A stretch of DNA of 38,409 nt from Synechococcaceae cyanobacterium (GTDB lineage Bacteria; Cyanobacteriota; Cyanobacteriia; PCC-6307; Cyanobiaceae): assembly GCA_947461705.1 (NCBI GenBank), contig CANHMF010000007.1, positions 1-38,409 on the forward strand, written 5' to 3'. Made by a program: the position numbers and the translations under genes. The notes beneath the pieces were generated by a model. It had not been told where the DNA came from. It worked only from the letters and a program-made list of their open reading frames with translations, and searched no databases. This document shows positions 1 through 10,535 of the stretch, in pieces (within the stretch, counting starts at the first letter, position 1; each line of letters begins with the position of its first letter).

Positions 1-914
1 GCCACCCCCGCCAACACCAGATCCCGCAGGAGGCCGGCCAGGCCCTGGAGCACGGCCCCGGGTTCGCGGCCCCGCTCCAGCAGCGTCCGGATGGCTTCAA
101 TCACCCCCATGGGCTCGCTGCTGGCCAGGGACGCCGCCAGCTGCAGCAGCTCTTGCTCCGGCACGGCCCCCACCAGCTCCCACACCGCCATCGGCTCGAT
201 CGGCGCCGGCAGCAGGCTGAGCTGATCCAGCAGGCTCTCGGCATCCCGCAGGCCCCCCTGGGCCCGCTGGGCCACCACGTGCAGGGCTTCGGCGGTGATG
301 CCGATCTGTTCCTGCTCGGCGATCCAGGTGAGGTGTTGCTCGAGGGCATCGAGCGGAATTCGCCGGAAATCAAACCGCTGGCAGCGGCTGAGGATCGTGG
401 GCAGCACGCGCTGGGGGTCGGTGGTGGCCAGCACGAACACCACCCGCGGCGGTGGTTCCTCGAGGGTTTTGAGCAGGGCGTTGAAGGCCGCCGTGGAGAG
501 CATGTGGCACTCGTCCACCACGTACACCTTCCAGCGGGCCTGCACCGGCGCGAAGCGCGAGCGCTCGATCAGCTCGCGGATGTTGTCGACGCCGGTGTTG
601 GAGGCGGCGTCGATCTCGATCACATCGAGGGCATTGCCGGCGGCGATGGAGGTGCAGAGTTCGCAGCTGCCGCAGGGCTCCGGCGTGGGCCCCTCGCTGG
701 CGATGCAGTTGAGCGAGCGGGCCAGGATGCGGGCGCTGGAGGTTTTGCCCGTGCCCCGCGGACCACTGAACAGATAGGCCGGCGCGATTCGGTTCTGGCG
801 CAGGGCGTTGCCGAGGGTGGCGGCGATGGCCTCCTGGCCCACCAGCTGATCGAAGCGCTGGGGCCGGTACTTGTGATGGAGAGGCTGGTAGGCGGAACGC
901 ATGGCTGGGCTCAT
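1..914 (-). CDS. dnaX: DNA polymerase III subunit gamma/tau (N-terminal part, runs off window start)
   Basis: Reverse-strand translation MSPAMRSAYQPLHHKYRPQRFDQLVGQEAIAATLGNALRQNRIAPAYLFSGPRGTGKTSSARILARSLNC: the YRP..F..LVGQ and Walker A GPRGTGKT motifs are typical of DnaX. Not in the ORF track because it is truncated. Start could also be the ATG at 902. Confidence 0.93.
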   Translation of the reverse strand, partial: MSPAMRSAYQPLHHKYRPQRFDQLVGQEAIAATLGNALRQNRIAPAYLFSGPRGTGKTSSARILARSLNCIASEGPTPEPCGSCELCTSIAAGNALDVIEIDAASNTGVDNIRELIERSRFAPVQARWKVYVVDECHMLSTAAFNALLKTLEEPPPRVVFVLATTDPQRVLPTILSRCQRFDFRRIPLDALEQHLTWIAEQEQIGITAEALHVVAQRAQGGLRDAESLLDQLSLLPAPIEPMAVWELVGAVPEQELLQLAASLASSEPMGVIEAIRTLLERGREPGAVLQGLAGLLRDLVLAGV

Positions 915-938
915 GGGTCGCTACGCCGAATGTGGAGG

Positions 939-1598
939 CTACTGGTCCCGGCTCTCCTCCAGCAGTCGCTCCAGTTTCAGTTCCATGTCCTCCACTTCAC
1001 TCAGTTGGTCGGCGATGGTCTGGGCGGCGAGCCGCAGGGCTCCGAACTGGTCGTCGCCCCAGCGGGCCTCCGCCTTGACCAGCTCCTGTTCCAGCTTCTC
1101 CTGCAGCTTCAGGCGCAGGCCATCGAGCTGTTCGAGGCTCTTGCGGGCCAGGGCCTTGCCCTGTTCCAGGTGTGGGCCATCGAGGTTGATGCCCTTGCGC
1201 AGCAGCAGGCGCGCGCCGGTGAGCACCGCCGCCGGCAGGAACTGGCCCAAGGCGAGGGCGCCGAGGCTGCCGGTGTGCAGCCAGCCCTCCACCTGGGCAC
1301 TGCGGTGCCGGCCGGTCTTGCACCAGTGGGCGAAGTGCTCGCAGTTGTTGAACAGCAGGTTGTAGTTCTGTTCCCCCAGCCGGCCCATGGCGCGCCTCAG
1401 GGTGAGGCCTGGCGCTGAGCAGGGCTCGGTGTAGGTCACGACGCTCACGGCCTCGCCGCGGCTGAAGTCGGAGGTCGTGCTGCGCAGGATCTCGCGGCCC
1501 TCGAGGTAGTGGGCCACGCTGCCGTCGCCCAGGTCGATGCCGTGGTGATTGAACAGCCCGTGCTGGCGGGGAACCTGCAGGTGATCAGCGGCGGCCAT
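939..1598 (-). CDS. LRAT / NlpC-P60-like domain protein
   Basis: HHGIDLGDGSVAHY...NLLFNNCEHFAHWCKTG: the H...NCEHF arrangement of lecithin:retinol acyltransferase-like (permuted NlpC/P60) proteins, followed by a helical C-terminal region. Confidence 0.75.
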   Translation of the reverse strand: MAAADHLQVPRQHGLFNHHGIDLGDGSVAHYLEGREILRSTTSDFSRGEAVSVVTYTEPCSAPGLTLRRAMGRLGEQNYNLLFNNCEHFAHWCKTGRHRSAQVEGWLHTGSLGALALGQFLPAAVLTGARLLLRKGINLDGPHLEQGKALARKSLEQLDGLRLKLQEKLEQELVKAEARWGDDQFGALRLAAQTIADQLSEVEDMELKLERLLEESRDQ

Positions 1599-1687
1599 GG
1601 GCCAGGCAGAGACGTTGGATTGAGGCTCTCGCCGGCGCTACCGGGGTGGCAAGGGCGGCCGCAGGTCGGCAATCCGGACCCAGGCGG

Positions 1688-3049
1688 TCAGGCTGATTCC
1701 TGCTGCTCCTGCTCCACCAGGCTGGGGTGGGGCACCACCTTCGCCTTGGTGCGTTCCTCCACCAGTTCGCGGGTGATCGTGAAGGCCTTGGTGGTGGTGT
1801 CTGACGGCAGGGTGTACATCACATCCAGCATCAGCTCTTCCACGATGCCCCGCAGGGCACGGGCGCCGGTCTTGCGGCGGTGGGCTTCGGCGGCGATCGC
1901 CTCCACGGCGCCGGGCTCGAACTCCAGGCGCACGTCATCCATGCTGAGCAGCGTCTGGAATTGCTTCACCAGGGCATCGCGCGGCTCGGTGAGGATCGCC
2001 TCCAGGGCGTGGGTATCCAGCGGCTCGAGCACCGCATTCACGGGCATGCGGCCGATGAACTCGGGGATCAGGCCGTACTTCACCAGATCGTCGGGCTCCA
2101 GGTGGCGCAGCACGTGGGCGGCCTGTTGATCCTTGTGGCTGCGGCTGCGGCCCCGGCCATCGGCGGGCACGAAGCCGATGGAGTTGCGGCCCATCCGTCG
2201 CTGCACCACGTCCTCCAGGCCCACGAAGGCCCCACCGCAGATGAACAGGATCTGGCTGGTGTCGATCTGGATGCAGTCCTGGTAAGGATGCTTGCGGCCC
2301 CCCTGGGGCGGCACGTTCGCCACGGTGCCTTCCAGCAGCTTGAGCAGCGCCTGCTGGACACCCTCGCCGGACACATCGCGGGTGATCGAGGGGTTCTCGC
2401 TCTTGCGGGCGATCTTGTCGATCTCGTCGATGTAGATGATCCCGCGCTGGGCCTGGTCCACGTCCAGGTCGGCCTTCTGCAGCAGCCGCAGCAGGATGTT
2501 CTCCACGTCCTCACCCACATACCCCGCTTCGGTGAGGGTGGTGGCGTCGGCCACGGCGAAGGGCACATCGAGCAGCTCAGCCAGGGTCTGGGCCAGCAGG
2601 GTCTTGCCGCAGCCGGTGGGTCCGATCAGCAGGATGTTGCTCTTGTGCAGCCGGGTGGCGGTCTGGCTGGCTTCGCCCTTGCCATCGCCCTGCCAGGCCA
2701 GGCGCTTGTAGTGGTTGTAGACCGCCACCGACAGCACCTTCTTGGCCTCCTCCTGGCCCACCACCTGGCGATCCAGGTGGGCCTTGATGTCCTGGGGTTT
2801 GGGGATCTCGGCGAGGGTGGGTGCGGGCTTGTTGCTCTTCTTCGCTGGCTGCTTGCCCTTGGCTTCCGAGCTCTGGCGCTGGCCACCGCTGGCGGCCTGG
2901 CCATCCACCAGCTCTTCGTCGAGAATCTCGTTGCAGAGATCGATGCACTCGTCGCAGATGTAGACGCCAGGACCGGCGATCAGCTTGCGCACCTGGTCCT
3001 GCGATTTGCCGCAGAACGAGCACTTCAGGTGGGCGTCGAACTTGGCCAT
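1688..3049 (-). CDS. clpX: ATP-dependent Clp protease ATP-binding subunit ClpX
   Basis: N-terminal zinc finger [30 protein letters not shown], Walker A GPTGCGKT, Walker [11 protein letters not shown], complete ORF. Confidence 0.98.
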   Translation of the reverse strand: MAKFDAHLKCSFCGKSQDQVRKLIAGPGVYICDECIDLCNEILDEELVDGQAASGGQRQSSEAKGKQPAKKSNKPAPTLAEIPKPQDIKAHLDRQVVGQEEAKKVLSVAVYNHYKRLAWQGDGKGEASQTATRLHKSNILLIGPTGCGKTLLAQTLAELLDVPFAVADATTLTEAGYVGEDVENILLRLLQKADLDVDQAQRGIIYIDEIDKIARKSENPSITRDVSGEGVQQALLKLLEGTVANVPPQGGRKHPYQDCIQIDTSQILFICGGAFVGLEDVVQRRMGRNSIGFVPADGRGRSRSHKDQQAAHVLRHLEPDDLVKYGLIPEFIGRMPVNAVLEPLDTHALEAILTEPRDALVKQFQTLLSMDDVRLEFEPGAVEAIAAEAHRRKTGARALRGIVEELMLDVMYTLPSDTTTKAFTITRELVEERTKAKVVPHPSLVEQEQQESA

Positions 3050-3152
3050 CGGGCGAAGAAGGGCGGCGAGGGGGCGTCCGGCGAGGGTGGGGCTGTGGGC
3101 CAGAAACTCAAGGATCGGCAGGATCCCGCGCTTCGTCAGCCGTCCTTAAGAA

Positions 3153-3845
3153 TCAAACCGGTGATCCGTCTTCGACGACCCGGTCAATCAGTCCGTATTG
3201 AACCGCTTCCGCCGGGGAAAGGAAGTAGTCGCGGTCGGTGTCTTCGGCGATCTTCTCGAGGGGCTGGCCGGTGTGCTCGGCCATCAGCCCGTTGAGGGTG
3301 TCCTTCAGGAACAGGATTTCCTTGGCCTGGATCTCGATGTCCACGGCCTGGCCCTGGGCCCCGCCAAGGGGTTGGTGGATCATGATCCGGGCATTCGGCA
3401 GGGCCAGGCGCTTGCCCTTGGTGCCGCCGGAGAGCAGGAAGGCGCCCATCGAAGCCGCCAGGCCATAGCAGATGGTCACCACGTCGGGGGCCACCTGCTG
3501 CATGGTGTCGTAGATCGCCAGGCCGGAGGTCACCGAGCCACCTGGGGAGTTGATATAGATCTGGATGTCCTTCTCGGGGTCCTCGGCTTCGAGGAACAGC
3601 AGCTGGGCCACCAGGGCATCGGCCACCTGGTCGTCGATGCCGGTGCCCAGGAAGATGATCCGCTCGCGCAGCAGTCGCGAATAGATGTCGAAGGCCCGTT
3701 CGCCCCGGCCGGATTGCTCCACCACCGTGGGCAGCACGCCGGGGGCCGCACTGGGGCTGGCGATGGTGGCCTCGGGGCGTTGGCCCAGCCAGCGGTTCTG
3801 GATCGGGTGGAGACGCTGGGCGAGGAGGGGGTTGGCGTCGATCAC
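3153..3845 (-). CDS. clpP: ATP-dependent Clp protease proteolytic subunit ClpP
   Basis: [35 protein letters not shown]: catalytic Ser and His context intact; adjacent to clpX. GTG start. Confidence 0.97.
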   Translation of the reverse strand: MIDANPLLAQRLHPIQNRWLGQRPEATIASPSAAPGVLPTVVEQSGRGERAFDIYSRLLRERIIFLGTGIDDQVADALVAQLLFLEAEDPEKDIQIYINSPGGSVTSGLAIYDTMQQVAPDVVTICYGLAASMGAFLLSGGTKGKRLALPNARIMIHQPLGGAQGQAVDIEIQAKEILFLKDTLNGLMAEHTGQPLEKIAEDTDRDYFLSPAEAVQYGLIDRVVEDGSPV

Positions 3846-3938
3846 GCGGCCGGAGCTGTTGGCAGTGAGGTCAATCTATGGGGATCGGACCAGGCCGGTG
3901 GTGTGAGCACCGCCCTGGCACCGCTATCCCTCAGTCGC

Positions 3939-5324
3939 TCAGGTGTCGGCCTTGGCGTCGGCGTCCGTGTCGGCGGCCTTCTCGGTGATGGTGCTGTTGG
4001 CTTCCAGCCAGCCCAGCAGCTTCTCGCGCATCAGGTCCTCCTGCACGGCGGCCCGCAGGCGCTGGGGATCGATGTTGGCGGTGTCGCTGAAGCCGCGGCT
4101 CAGTTCCTTCACCTTGTCGTCGATCTCCTGCTCGCTCAGTTCGAGCTTCTCGCTGGCGGCCAGGGCCTTGAGGGCAAGGCTGCGCTTGAGGCGCTCCTCG
4201 GCCTCGGGGCGGGAGGTTTCCCGCAGGCTCTGCACCAGCTGAGGGGTGAACAGTTTCTTCACGTCCATGCCCTGCTGCGCCAGCTGACCGGCGGTCTGCT
4301 CCAGCAGCGACATGATCTCTTCCTGCACGAGGGTTTCGGGTAGTTCCACCTCCAGTTGCTCCACCAGGGCGGCCAGCAGGGCGTCGTGGCGGTTGGAGCT
4401 GTTGCGGCGCTCGGCCTCATCCTTCAGGCGGGCCTCCAGGTCGTCCCGCAGCTCCGCCAGGGTTTGCTTGTCGCTGGCCTGCTGGGCAAAGGCGTCATCC
4501 AGGGCAGGCAGCTCGCGGGTTTTCAGTTCCGTCAGGCTGATTTCGAAGCTGGCCTTGCGACCGGCGGCGTCCTCCTGGGGATACTCCTCAGGGAACTGAC
4601 AGGCCACGGTTTTGGAGTCGCCCGGCTTCATGCCGAGGATCCCTTCCACGAAGCCGGGGATCATGCGGCCGTCCTCCAGTTCCACTTCCATGGCGTCGGC
4701 GCTGCCGCCGCTGATGGCTTCGCCGGTATCCACAAAGGTGCCCTGGAACCCGATCACCGCCACGTCGCCCTCGGCGGCGGCCCGGCCGTCCACGGGCACG
4801 AGGGTGGCCATCTGGCGACGGGATTGCTCGATCAGCTCATCGACGCGGGCGGCATCGAACTCCACCTTCACGGCCTCAGCCTTGAGGCCCTTGGTGGTCT
4901 TGAGGCTGGGCGTGGGTTCCACGTCCATTTCCAGGGTGAGGCTCAGCTCCTGGCCGGGTTCAAAGCGTTCCAGCAGGGATTCGAAGCCACCATCCAGGGC
5001 TGGTTGGCCGATGGCGGGAATCTCGGCCTGCTTGAGGGCATCGCGGAAGACGCTGTCCACCAGGTCTTCGAGGGCGGTGGCGCGGATGCGCACCGGGCCG
5101 ATCTGTTGCAGCAGAACAGCCCGGGGCACCTTGCCCTTGCGGAAGCCGGGCAGCTTGATGCTGCGGCTCAGCTTTTCCACGGCTGCGTCATGGCTGGTCT
5201 GGGTGCGGCCGGCGGGCACCGAGATCTCCACCGCCATGCGGCTGCCGGGACGGGGGCTGGTGCTGACCTTGAGGTCGGCGCCGGTCTTGGCGGTCGGTGC
5301 GGCAGGGCTGGCGGCAGGGCTCAT
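3939..5324 (-). CDS. tig: Trigger factor
   Basis: [19 protein letters not shown] ribosome-binding signature, PPIase and C-terminal domains; next to clpP-clpX. ATG at 5324 ([13 protein letters not shown]...) preferred over the longer ORF start at 5450. Confidence 0.95.
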   Translation of the reverse strand: MSPAASPAAPTAKTGADLKVSTSPRPGSRMAVEISVPAGRTQTSHDAAVEKLSRSIKLPGFRKGKVPRAVLLQQIGPVRIRATALEDLVDSVFRDALKQAEIPAIGQPALDGGFESLLERFEPGQELSLTLEMDVEPTPSLKTTKGLKAEAVKVEFDAARVDELIEQSRRQMATLVPVDGRAAAEGDVAVIGFQGTFVDTGEAISGGSADAMEVELEDGRMIPGFVEGILGMKPGDSKTVACQFPEEYPQEDAAGRKASFEISLTELKTRELPALDDAFAQQASDKQTLAELRDDLEARLKDEAERRNSSNRHDALLAALVEQLEVELPETLVQEEIMSLLEQTAGQLAQQGMDVKKLFTPQLVQSLRETSRPEAEERLKRSLALKALAASEKLELSEQEIDDKVKELSRGFSDTANIDPQRLRAAVQEDLMREKLLGWLEANSTITEKAADTDADAKADT

Positions 5325-5761
5325 GGAACGGGAAGGCGGGGTATGGCCGAACCGAATCGGCGAGGCAGCCCACGATCCTATGAACTCACCTGTGACGAGC
5401 TCCAACGGCCCCTCGCCAGGACCGTGATGGGCGCGTATTGTTGTCACCAAGAACCACGAGACCCGCTGCGTTTCCCCGAACCGTCAGCGCGCGATAGCCC
5501 CCCTCTCGTCGACCCCTACAGCTTTTCCATTCACGCCAGCTCTTTTCACGATCACCGGACAGCCTTTCCCCATCGCCTCGCCGTTCTGAACGGTCTGCGG
5601 TCAGTTCGCTGCTGATCCCTCAGGCCTCTGCTTTGGCCTTCACGGTTCTGCAGTCATGGTTTTGATGGCAGGCCTGTGCCAGCCAGGTTCTTCAGCAGCA
5701 CCCCTGATCAAAGCCGGACTCCCCGGTTTTCCCCTCTTTCGTTCATCTCTCCCTGCTCCCG

Positions 5762-6853
5762 TTGACCACCGCATCTCCCCGTTCCCTGCCCCAGCGCCCC
5801 CTCAAGGTGGCCGTTCTCGGCGCCACCGGCGCCGTTGGCCAGGAACTGCTGGCGTTGCTGGCTGAGCGTCAGTTCCCTGTGGGTGAGCTGGTGCTGTTGG
5901 CCTCGCCCCGCTCCGCCGGTCAAACCTTGGAGTGGAACGGCCAGACCCTCACGATCCAGCCGGTGAGTGCCGAGGCCTTTGCGGGCGTGGATGTGGTGTT
6001 GGCGTCCGCCGGCGGCTCTGTGTCGAAGCAGTGGGCACCCGTGGCCGCTGCCGCTGGGGCTGTGGTGATCGACAACTCCAGCGCCTTCCGCATGGACGCC
6101 TCGGTGCCCCTCGTGGTGCCGGAGGTGAATCCCGAGGCGGCCTTCAGCCACAACGGCGTGATCGCCAACCCCAACTGCACCACGATCCTGATGACCCTGG
6201 CCCTGGCGCCCCTGGCCGCTCGGCGGCCCCTGCGCCGGGTGGTGGTGAGCACCTATCAGAGCGCCAGTGGTGCCGGCGCCCGGGCCATGGAGGAGCTGCG
6301 CCAGCTCAGCCAAGCGGTGCTGAATGGCGGCACCCCCGAAAGCAGCGTGTTGCCCCACTCCCTGGCCTTCAACCTGTTTCTGCACAACTCTCCCCTGCAG
6401 GACAGCGGCTACTGCGAGGAGGAGCTGAAGATGCTGAATGAGACCCGCAAGATCATGGGGCTGCCCGATCTGCGCGTGTCGGCTACCTGCGTGCGCGTGC
6501 CGGTGCTGCGGGCCCACTCCGAAGCCCTCAACATCGAATTCACGGAGCCCTTCCCCGTGGATGAGGCCCGGGATTTGTTGGCCCGGGCCCCTGGCGTGGA
6601 GTTGATCGAGGACTTTGACGCCAATCGCTTCCCCATGCCCACCGATGTGACCGGCCGCGATCCGGTGGCGGTGGGACGGATCCGCCAGGACCTGAGCGAG
6701 CCCAATGCCCTCGAGCTCTGGCTCTGCGGGGATCAGATCCGGAAGGGCGCTGCCCTCAATGCCATTCAGATTGCCGAACTGCTTCTCGATTCAGCCCAGG
6801 CACCGGCACCGGCTGTTGCTGACACAACGTCTGTTTTGGGGATCACCGCGTGA
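5762..6853 (+). CDS. asd: Aspartate-semialdehyde dehydrogenase
   Basis: [25 protein letters not shown] active-site Cys context. TTG start. Confidence 0.97.
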   Translation: MTTASPRSLPQRPLKVAVLGATGAVGQELLALLAERQFPVGELVLLASPRSAGQTLEWNGQTLTIQPVSAEAFAGVDVVLASAGGSVSKQWAPVAAAAGAVVIDNSSAFRMDASVPLVVPEVNPEAAFSHNGVIANPNCTTILMTLALAPLAARRPLRRVVVSTYQSASGAGARAMEELRQLSQAVLNGGTPESSVLPHSLAFNLFLHNSPLQDSGYCEEELKMLNETRKIMGLPDLRVSATCVRVPVLRAHSEALNIEFTEPFPVDEARDLLARAPGVELIEDFDANRFPMPTDVTGRDPVAVGRIRQDLSEPNALELWLCGDQIRKGAALNAIQIAELLLDSAQAPAPAVADTTSVLGITA

Positions 6854-7770
6854 CCAGCAGCCCCCTCCGCCCCGGATCTCTCTCCCCGGCCCCCTTTGGC
6901 CGGGTGCTCACCGCCATGGTGACCCCCTTCGCCCCCGATGGCACCGTGGACCTGCCCCTGGCGGCCCGCCTGGCCAGCCATCTGGTGGATCACGGCTCCG
7001 ATGGCCTGGTGTTGTGCGGCACCACCGGTGAATCGCCCACCCTCAGCTGGCATGAACAGCATCAGCTGTTCTCGGCGGTGAAGGCTGCGGTGGGCAACCG
7101 TGCCCAGTTGCTGGCTGGCACCGGCAGTAACTGCACGGCAGAGGCGGTGGAGGCCATTGCCGAGGCTGCCGCCCTGGGCGCCGACGGTGCCCTGGTGGTG
7201 GTGCCCTACTACAACAAGCCTCCCCAGGAGGGCCTTGAGGCCCATTTCCGGGCCGTGGCCGCTGCAGCGCCCCAGCTGCCGCTCATGCTTTACAACATCC
7301 CCGGTCGCACCGGCTGCAGCCTGTCGGCGGACACCACGGCGCGGCTCATGGATCTGCCCAATGTGGTGAGCTTCAAGGCCGCCAGCGGCACCACCGAGGA
7401 GGTGAGCCAGCTGCGGGCCGCCTGCGGTGAGCGCCTGGCCATTTACAGCGGCGACGATGGCCTCACCCTGCCGATGCTCGCCGTGGGTGCCGTGGGCGTG
7501 GTGAGTGTGGCCAGCCATGTGGCCGGCGATCAGATCCAGGCCATGGTGCGGGCCTTCCTGGCCGGCGATCTGGCCTCCGCCCTGGCCGTGCACGAGCAGT
7601 TGCTGCCGCTCTGCAAGGCCCTGTTCTGCACCACCAATCCCATCCCCGTGAAAGCCGCCCTGGAGCTCAGCGGCTGGGCCGTGGGTGCCCCCCGACTTCC
7701 CCTTGTTCCCGCTTCAAGCGACGTGCGCGACCGACTCACTTCCGTCCTGGCAGCCCTGCGTCCTACCTGA
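6850..7770 (+). CDS. dapA: 4-hydroxy-tetrahydrodipicolinate synthase
   Basis: [45 protein letters not shown] start overlaps the asd stop by 4 nt. Confidence 0.97.
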   Translation: MTSSPLRPGSLSPAPFGRVLTAMVTPFAPDGTVDLPLAARLASHLVDHGSDGLVLCGTTGESPTLSWHEQHQLFSAVKAAVGNRAQLLAGTGSNCTAEAVEAIAEAAALGADGALVVVPYYNKPPQEGLEAHFRAVAAAAPQLPLMLYNIPGRTGCSLSADTTARLMDLPNVVSFKAASGTTEEVSQLRAACGERLAIYSGDDGLTLPMLAVGAVGVVSVASHVAGDQIQAMVRAFLAGDLASALAVHEQLLPLCKALFCTTNPIPVKAALELSGWAVGAPRLPLVPASSDVRDRLTSVLAALRPT

Positions 7771-7867
7771 CGCCAAGGCCTACCGCCTCCGCCGCCGAGC
7801 GGCCCTGAGGCTTCGTTTCAGCCACATCCCCGTTGTTTCGCCGGCCTGGCCGGCACCTCGTTCCTGA

Positions 7868-9895
7868 ATGACAACCCACCCCATCACCCGCAACGGCTCC
7901 GCAGCAACCCATGCCAGCGGTGCCCCCAAGCAGCCCCACCTGCGGGTGATTCCCCTCGGCGGTCTGCATGAGATCGGCAAGAACACCTGTGTGTTCGAGT
8001 ACGGCGACGACATCATGCTGGTGGATGCCGGCCTGGCCTTCCCCAGCGATGGCATGCACGGCGTCAACGTGGTGATGCCGGACACCAGCTATCTGAAGGA
8101 AAACCAGAAGCGTATCCGCGGCATGATCGTGACCCACGGTCACGAAGATCACATCGGTGGCATCGCCCACCACCTCAAGAACTTCAACATTCCCGTGATT
8201 CATGGCCCGCGCCTGGCGCTGGCCATGCTCACCGGAAAGATGGAGGAGGCCGGTGTGATGGATCGCACCATCCTCGAAACGGTCGCCCCCCGCGATGTGG
8301 TGAAGGTGGGCCAGCATTTCTCGGTGGAGTTCATCCGCAACACCCACTCGATGGCCGACAGCTTCTCGCTGGCCATCACCACCCCCGTGGGCACGGTGAT
8401 CTTCACCGGCGACTTCAAGTTCGACCACACGCCCGTGGATGGCGAAACCTTCGATATGGCCCGCCTGGCCCACTACGGCGAGCAGGGGGTGCTGTGTCTG
8501 TTCAGCGATTCCACCAACGCCGAAGTGCCGGGCTTCTGCCCTCCCGAGCGCTCGGTGTTCCCCTGCCTGGATCGCCACATCTCCCAGGCGGAAGGCCGGG
8601 TGATCATCACCACCTTCGCCAGCTCGATTCACCGGGTGGCGATGATTCTTGAGCTGGCCCTCAAGAACGGCCGCAAGGTGGGCCTGCTGGGCCGCTCCAT
8701 GCTGAACGTGATCGCCAAGGCCCGGGAGTTGGGCTACATGCGCGCCCCGGACGATCTGTTCGTGCCGATCAAGCAGATCCGGGATCTGCCCGACCGCGAA
8801 ACCCTGCTGCTGATGACCGGCAGCCAGGGTGAACCGTTGGCCGCCCTGAGCCGCATCTCCCGCGGTGAGCACCCCCAGGTGCAGGTGAAGAGCACCGACA
8901 CCATCATTTTTTCGGCCAGCCCGATCCCCGGCAACACCATCTCGGTGGTGAACACCATCGACCGGCTGATGATGCTCGGGGCGAAGGTGGTCTATGGCAA
9001 GGGCGAGGGCATTCACGTGTCCGGCCACGGCTTCCAGGAAGACCAGAAGTTGATGCTGGCCCTGACCAGGCCCAAGTTCTTCGTGCCCGTGCACGGTGAG
9101 CACCGCATGCTTGTGGCCCACTCCAAGACGGGCCACTCCATGGGGATCCCCGTGGAGAACACCCTGATCATCGACAACGGCGACGTTGTGCAGCTCACCG
9201 CCGATTCGATCAGCAAGGGCGATCCGGTGAAGGCGGGCATCGAACTGCTGGATGCCTCCCGCAACGGCATCGTGGATGCCCGGGTGCTCAAGGAGCGCCA
9301 GCAGCTGGCGGAAGACGGCGTGATCACCCTGCTGGCGGTGGTGAGCACCGATGGCGTGATGGCCGCGCCGCCTCGGGTGAACCTGCGCGGTGTCGTCACC
9401 GCCGCCGACCCGCGCAAGATGAGCCTCTGGGCCGAGCGTGAGATCACCTGGGTGCTGGAGAACCGCTGGCAGCAGCTCTCGCGCAACAGCGGTGGCAAGG
9501 CCCCCGATGTGGACTGGATGGGCGTCCAGCGGGAGATCGAGGTGGGTCTGCAGCGCCGGCTGCGCCGTGAACTTCAGGTGGAGCCCCTGATCATCTGCCT
9601 GGTGCAGCCCGCCCCCGGTGGCACCCCCGCCTACAAGGGCCGTGCCGATGCGGAGCCCGACAGCCGTCCGGCTCCCCGTGGCCGCCGTGATGGCAACCGC
9701 GATGGCCAGCGGGATGGCCAGCGCGACCGCTCCGAGCGGGCCCCGCAACCCCAGCGGGAGCTGGCTGCAGTGGGCGCCCCGGCACCAGCACCGGCTGCTG
9801 TTGCCGCTCCGGTGGAGGCCGCACCAGTCCGGGTTGAAGAGCCGGAGATGCCCGCCAACCGCACGCGCCGCCGCCGCTCCACGGCCGCCAGCTGA
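7868..9895 (+). CDS. rnj: Ribonuclease J (metallo-beta-lactamase / beta-CASP)
   Basis: THGHEDHIGG metallo-beta-lactamase motif, beta-CASP region, long low-complexity charged C-terminus ending NRTRRRRSTAAS. Confidence 0.93.
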   Translation: MTTHPITRNGSAATHASGAPKQPHLRVIPLGGLHEIGKNTCVFEYGDDIMLVDAGLAFPSDGMHGVNVVMPDTSYLKENQKRIRGMIVTHGHEDHIGGIAHHLKNFNIPVIHGPRLALAMLTGKMEEAGVMDRTILETVAPRDVVKVGQHFSVEFIRNTHSMADSFSLAITTPVGTVIFTGDFKFDHTPVDGETFDMARLAHYGEQGVLCLFSDSTNAEVPGFCPPERSVFPCLDRHISQAEGRVIITTFASSIHRVAMILELALKNGRKVGLLGRSMLNVIAKARELGYMRAPDDLFVPIKQIRDLPDRETLLLMTGSQGEPLAALSRISRGEHPQVQVKSTDTIIFSASPIPGNTISVVNTIDRLMMLGAKVVYGKGEGIHVSGHGFQEDQKLMLALTRPKFFVPVHGEHRMLVAHSKTGHSMGIPVENTLIIDNGDVVQLTADSISKGDPVKAGIELLDASRNGIVDARVLKERQQLAEDGVITLLAVVSTDGVMAAPPRVNLRGVVTAADPRKMSLWAEREITWVLENRWQQLSRNSGGKAPDVDWMGVQREIEVGLQRRLRRELQVEPLIICLVQPAPGGTPAYKGRADAEPDSRPAPRGRRDGNRDGQRDGQRDRSERAPQPQRELAAVGAPAPAPAAVAAPVEAAPVRVEEPEMPANRTRRRRSTAAS

Positions 9896-9896
9896 G

Positions 9897-10535
9897 TTAG
9901 CGCAGCACCACCTTCAGGAGCCCCTTGGCCAGTTCCGCCTCCTCGGCGGGATCGAAGGCCAGGGGGCTTTCTGCTGGCGGCTCCTCGGCCGGCTCACTGG
10001 GCTCAGATGCCTCAGACGGCTCAGAAGACGGCTCAGCGGTTGGGGCCGGGGGCGCCGCCACGGGTGCCGCGGCCTTCGGCGCCTGGCCCGATTGCTCCAG
10101 CCATGGACTGGCCGCAGCCGCGGCACCCGGGTTCTGGGGTTGAACGGGCTCTGCGGTGGCGTCTGGTTCCTGGCGCGGCTCCAGCCAGGGCGTGGCGGGG
10201 GCTGCGGCGGCTGCGATCGGCTCGGCTGTTGCTGCCGGCCCGGGACTTGGAGCGTTCTGGCAGAGCCCCAGGCCCTGCTGGGCCAGTTGGCGGTAGGCGG
10301 GGTCGGCGCTCGTGTCGTGAACGGTCTGGTAGTAGCCGGCGGCCCGCTCCGGGGCCCCCAGTCCATACAGATGGATGTGGCCCATCAGCAGCTGGAGCCG
10401 CTCGGCCAGCTCGTCCGCTCGGTCGGCGGGGAGCAGAGGCAGCAGCGCCTCGGCCTGCCGCAGGGCCTCGCTGAAGTTCCCCTCGCCGTAGGCCCGCTCG
10501 ATGTTGATGTAGGCCTGATCCAGGGGGGTGCTCAT
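9897..10535 (-). CDS. TPR-like hypothetical protein with Pro/Ala/Glu-rich C-terminus
   Basis: AYINIERAYGEGNFSEALRQAEALLPLLP...LGAPERAAGYYQTVHD suggests TPR-like repeats; stop is next to the rnj stop (convergent). Confidence 0.65.
   Translation of the reverse strand: MSTPLDQAYINIERAYGEGNFSEALRQAEALLPLLPADRADELAERLQLLMGHIHLYGLGAPERAAGYYQTVHDTSADPAYRQLAQQGLGLCQNAPSPGPAATAEPIAAAAAPATPWLEPRQEPDATAEPVQPQNPGAAAAASPWLEQSGQAPKAAAPVAAPPAPTAEPSSEPSEASEPSEPAEEPPAESPLAFDPAEEAELAKGLLKVVLR

Noticed and set aside
1893-1900. HIP1 octamer GCGATCGC inside clpX
   Set aside because: I noticed only this isolated copy by eye; one site in a GC-rich coding region is not evidence of HIP1 enrichment.
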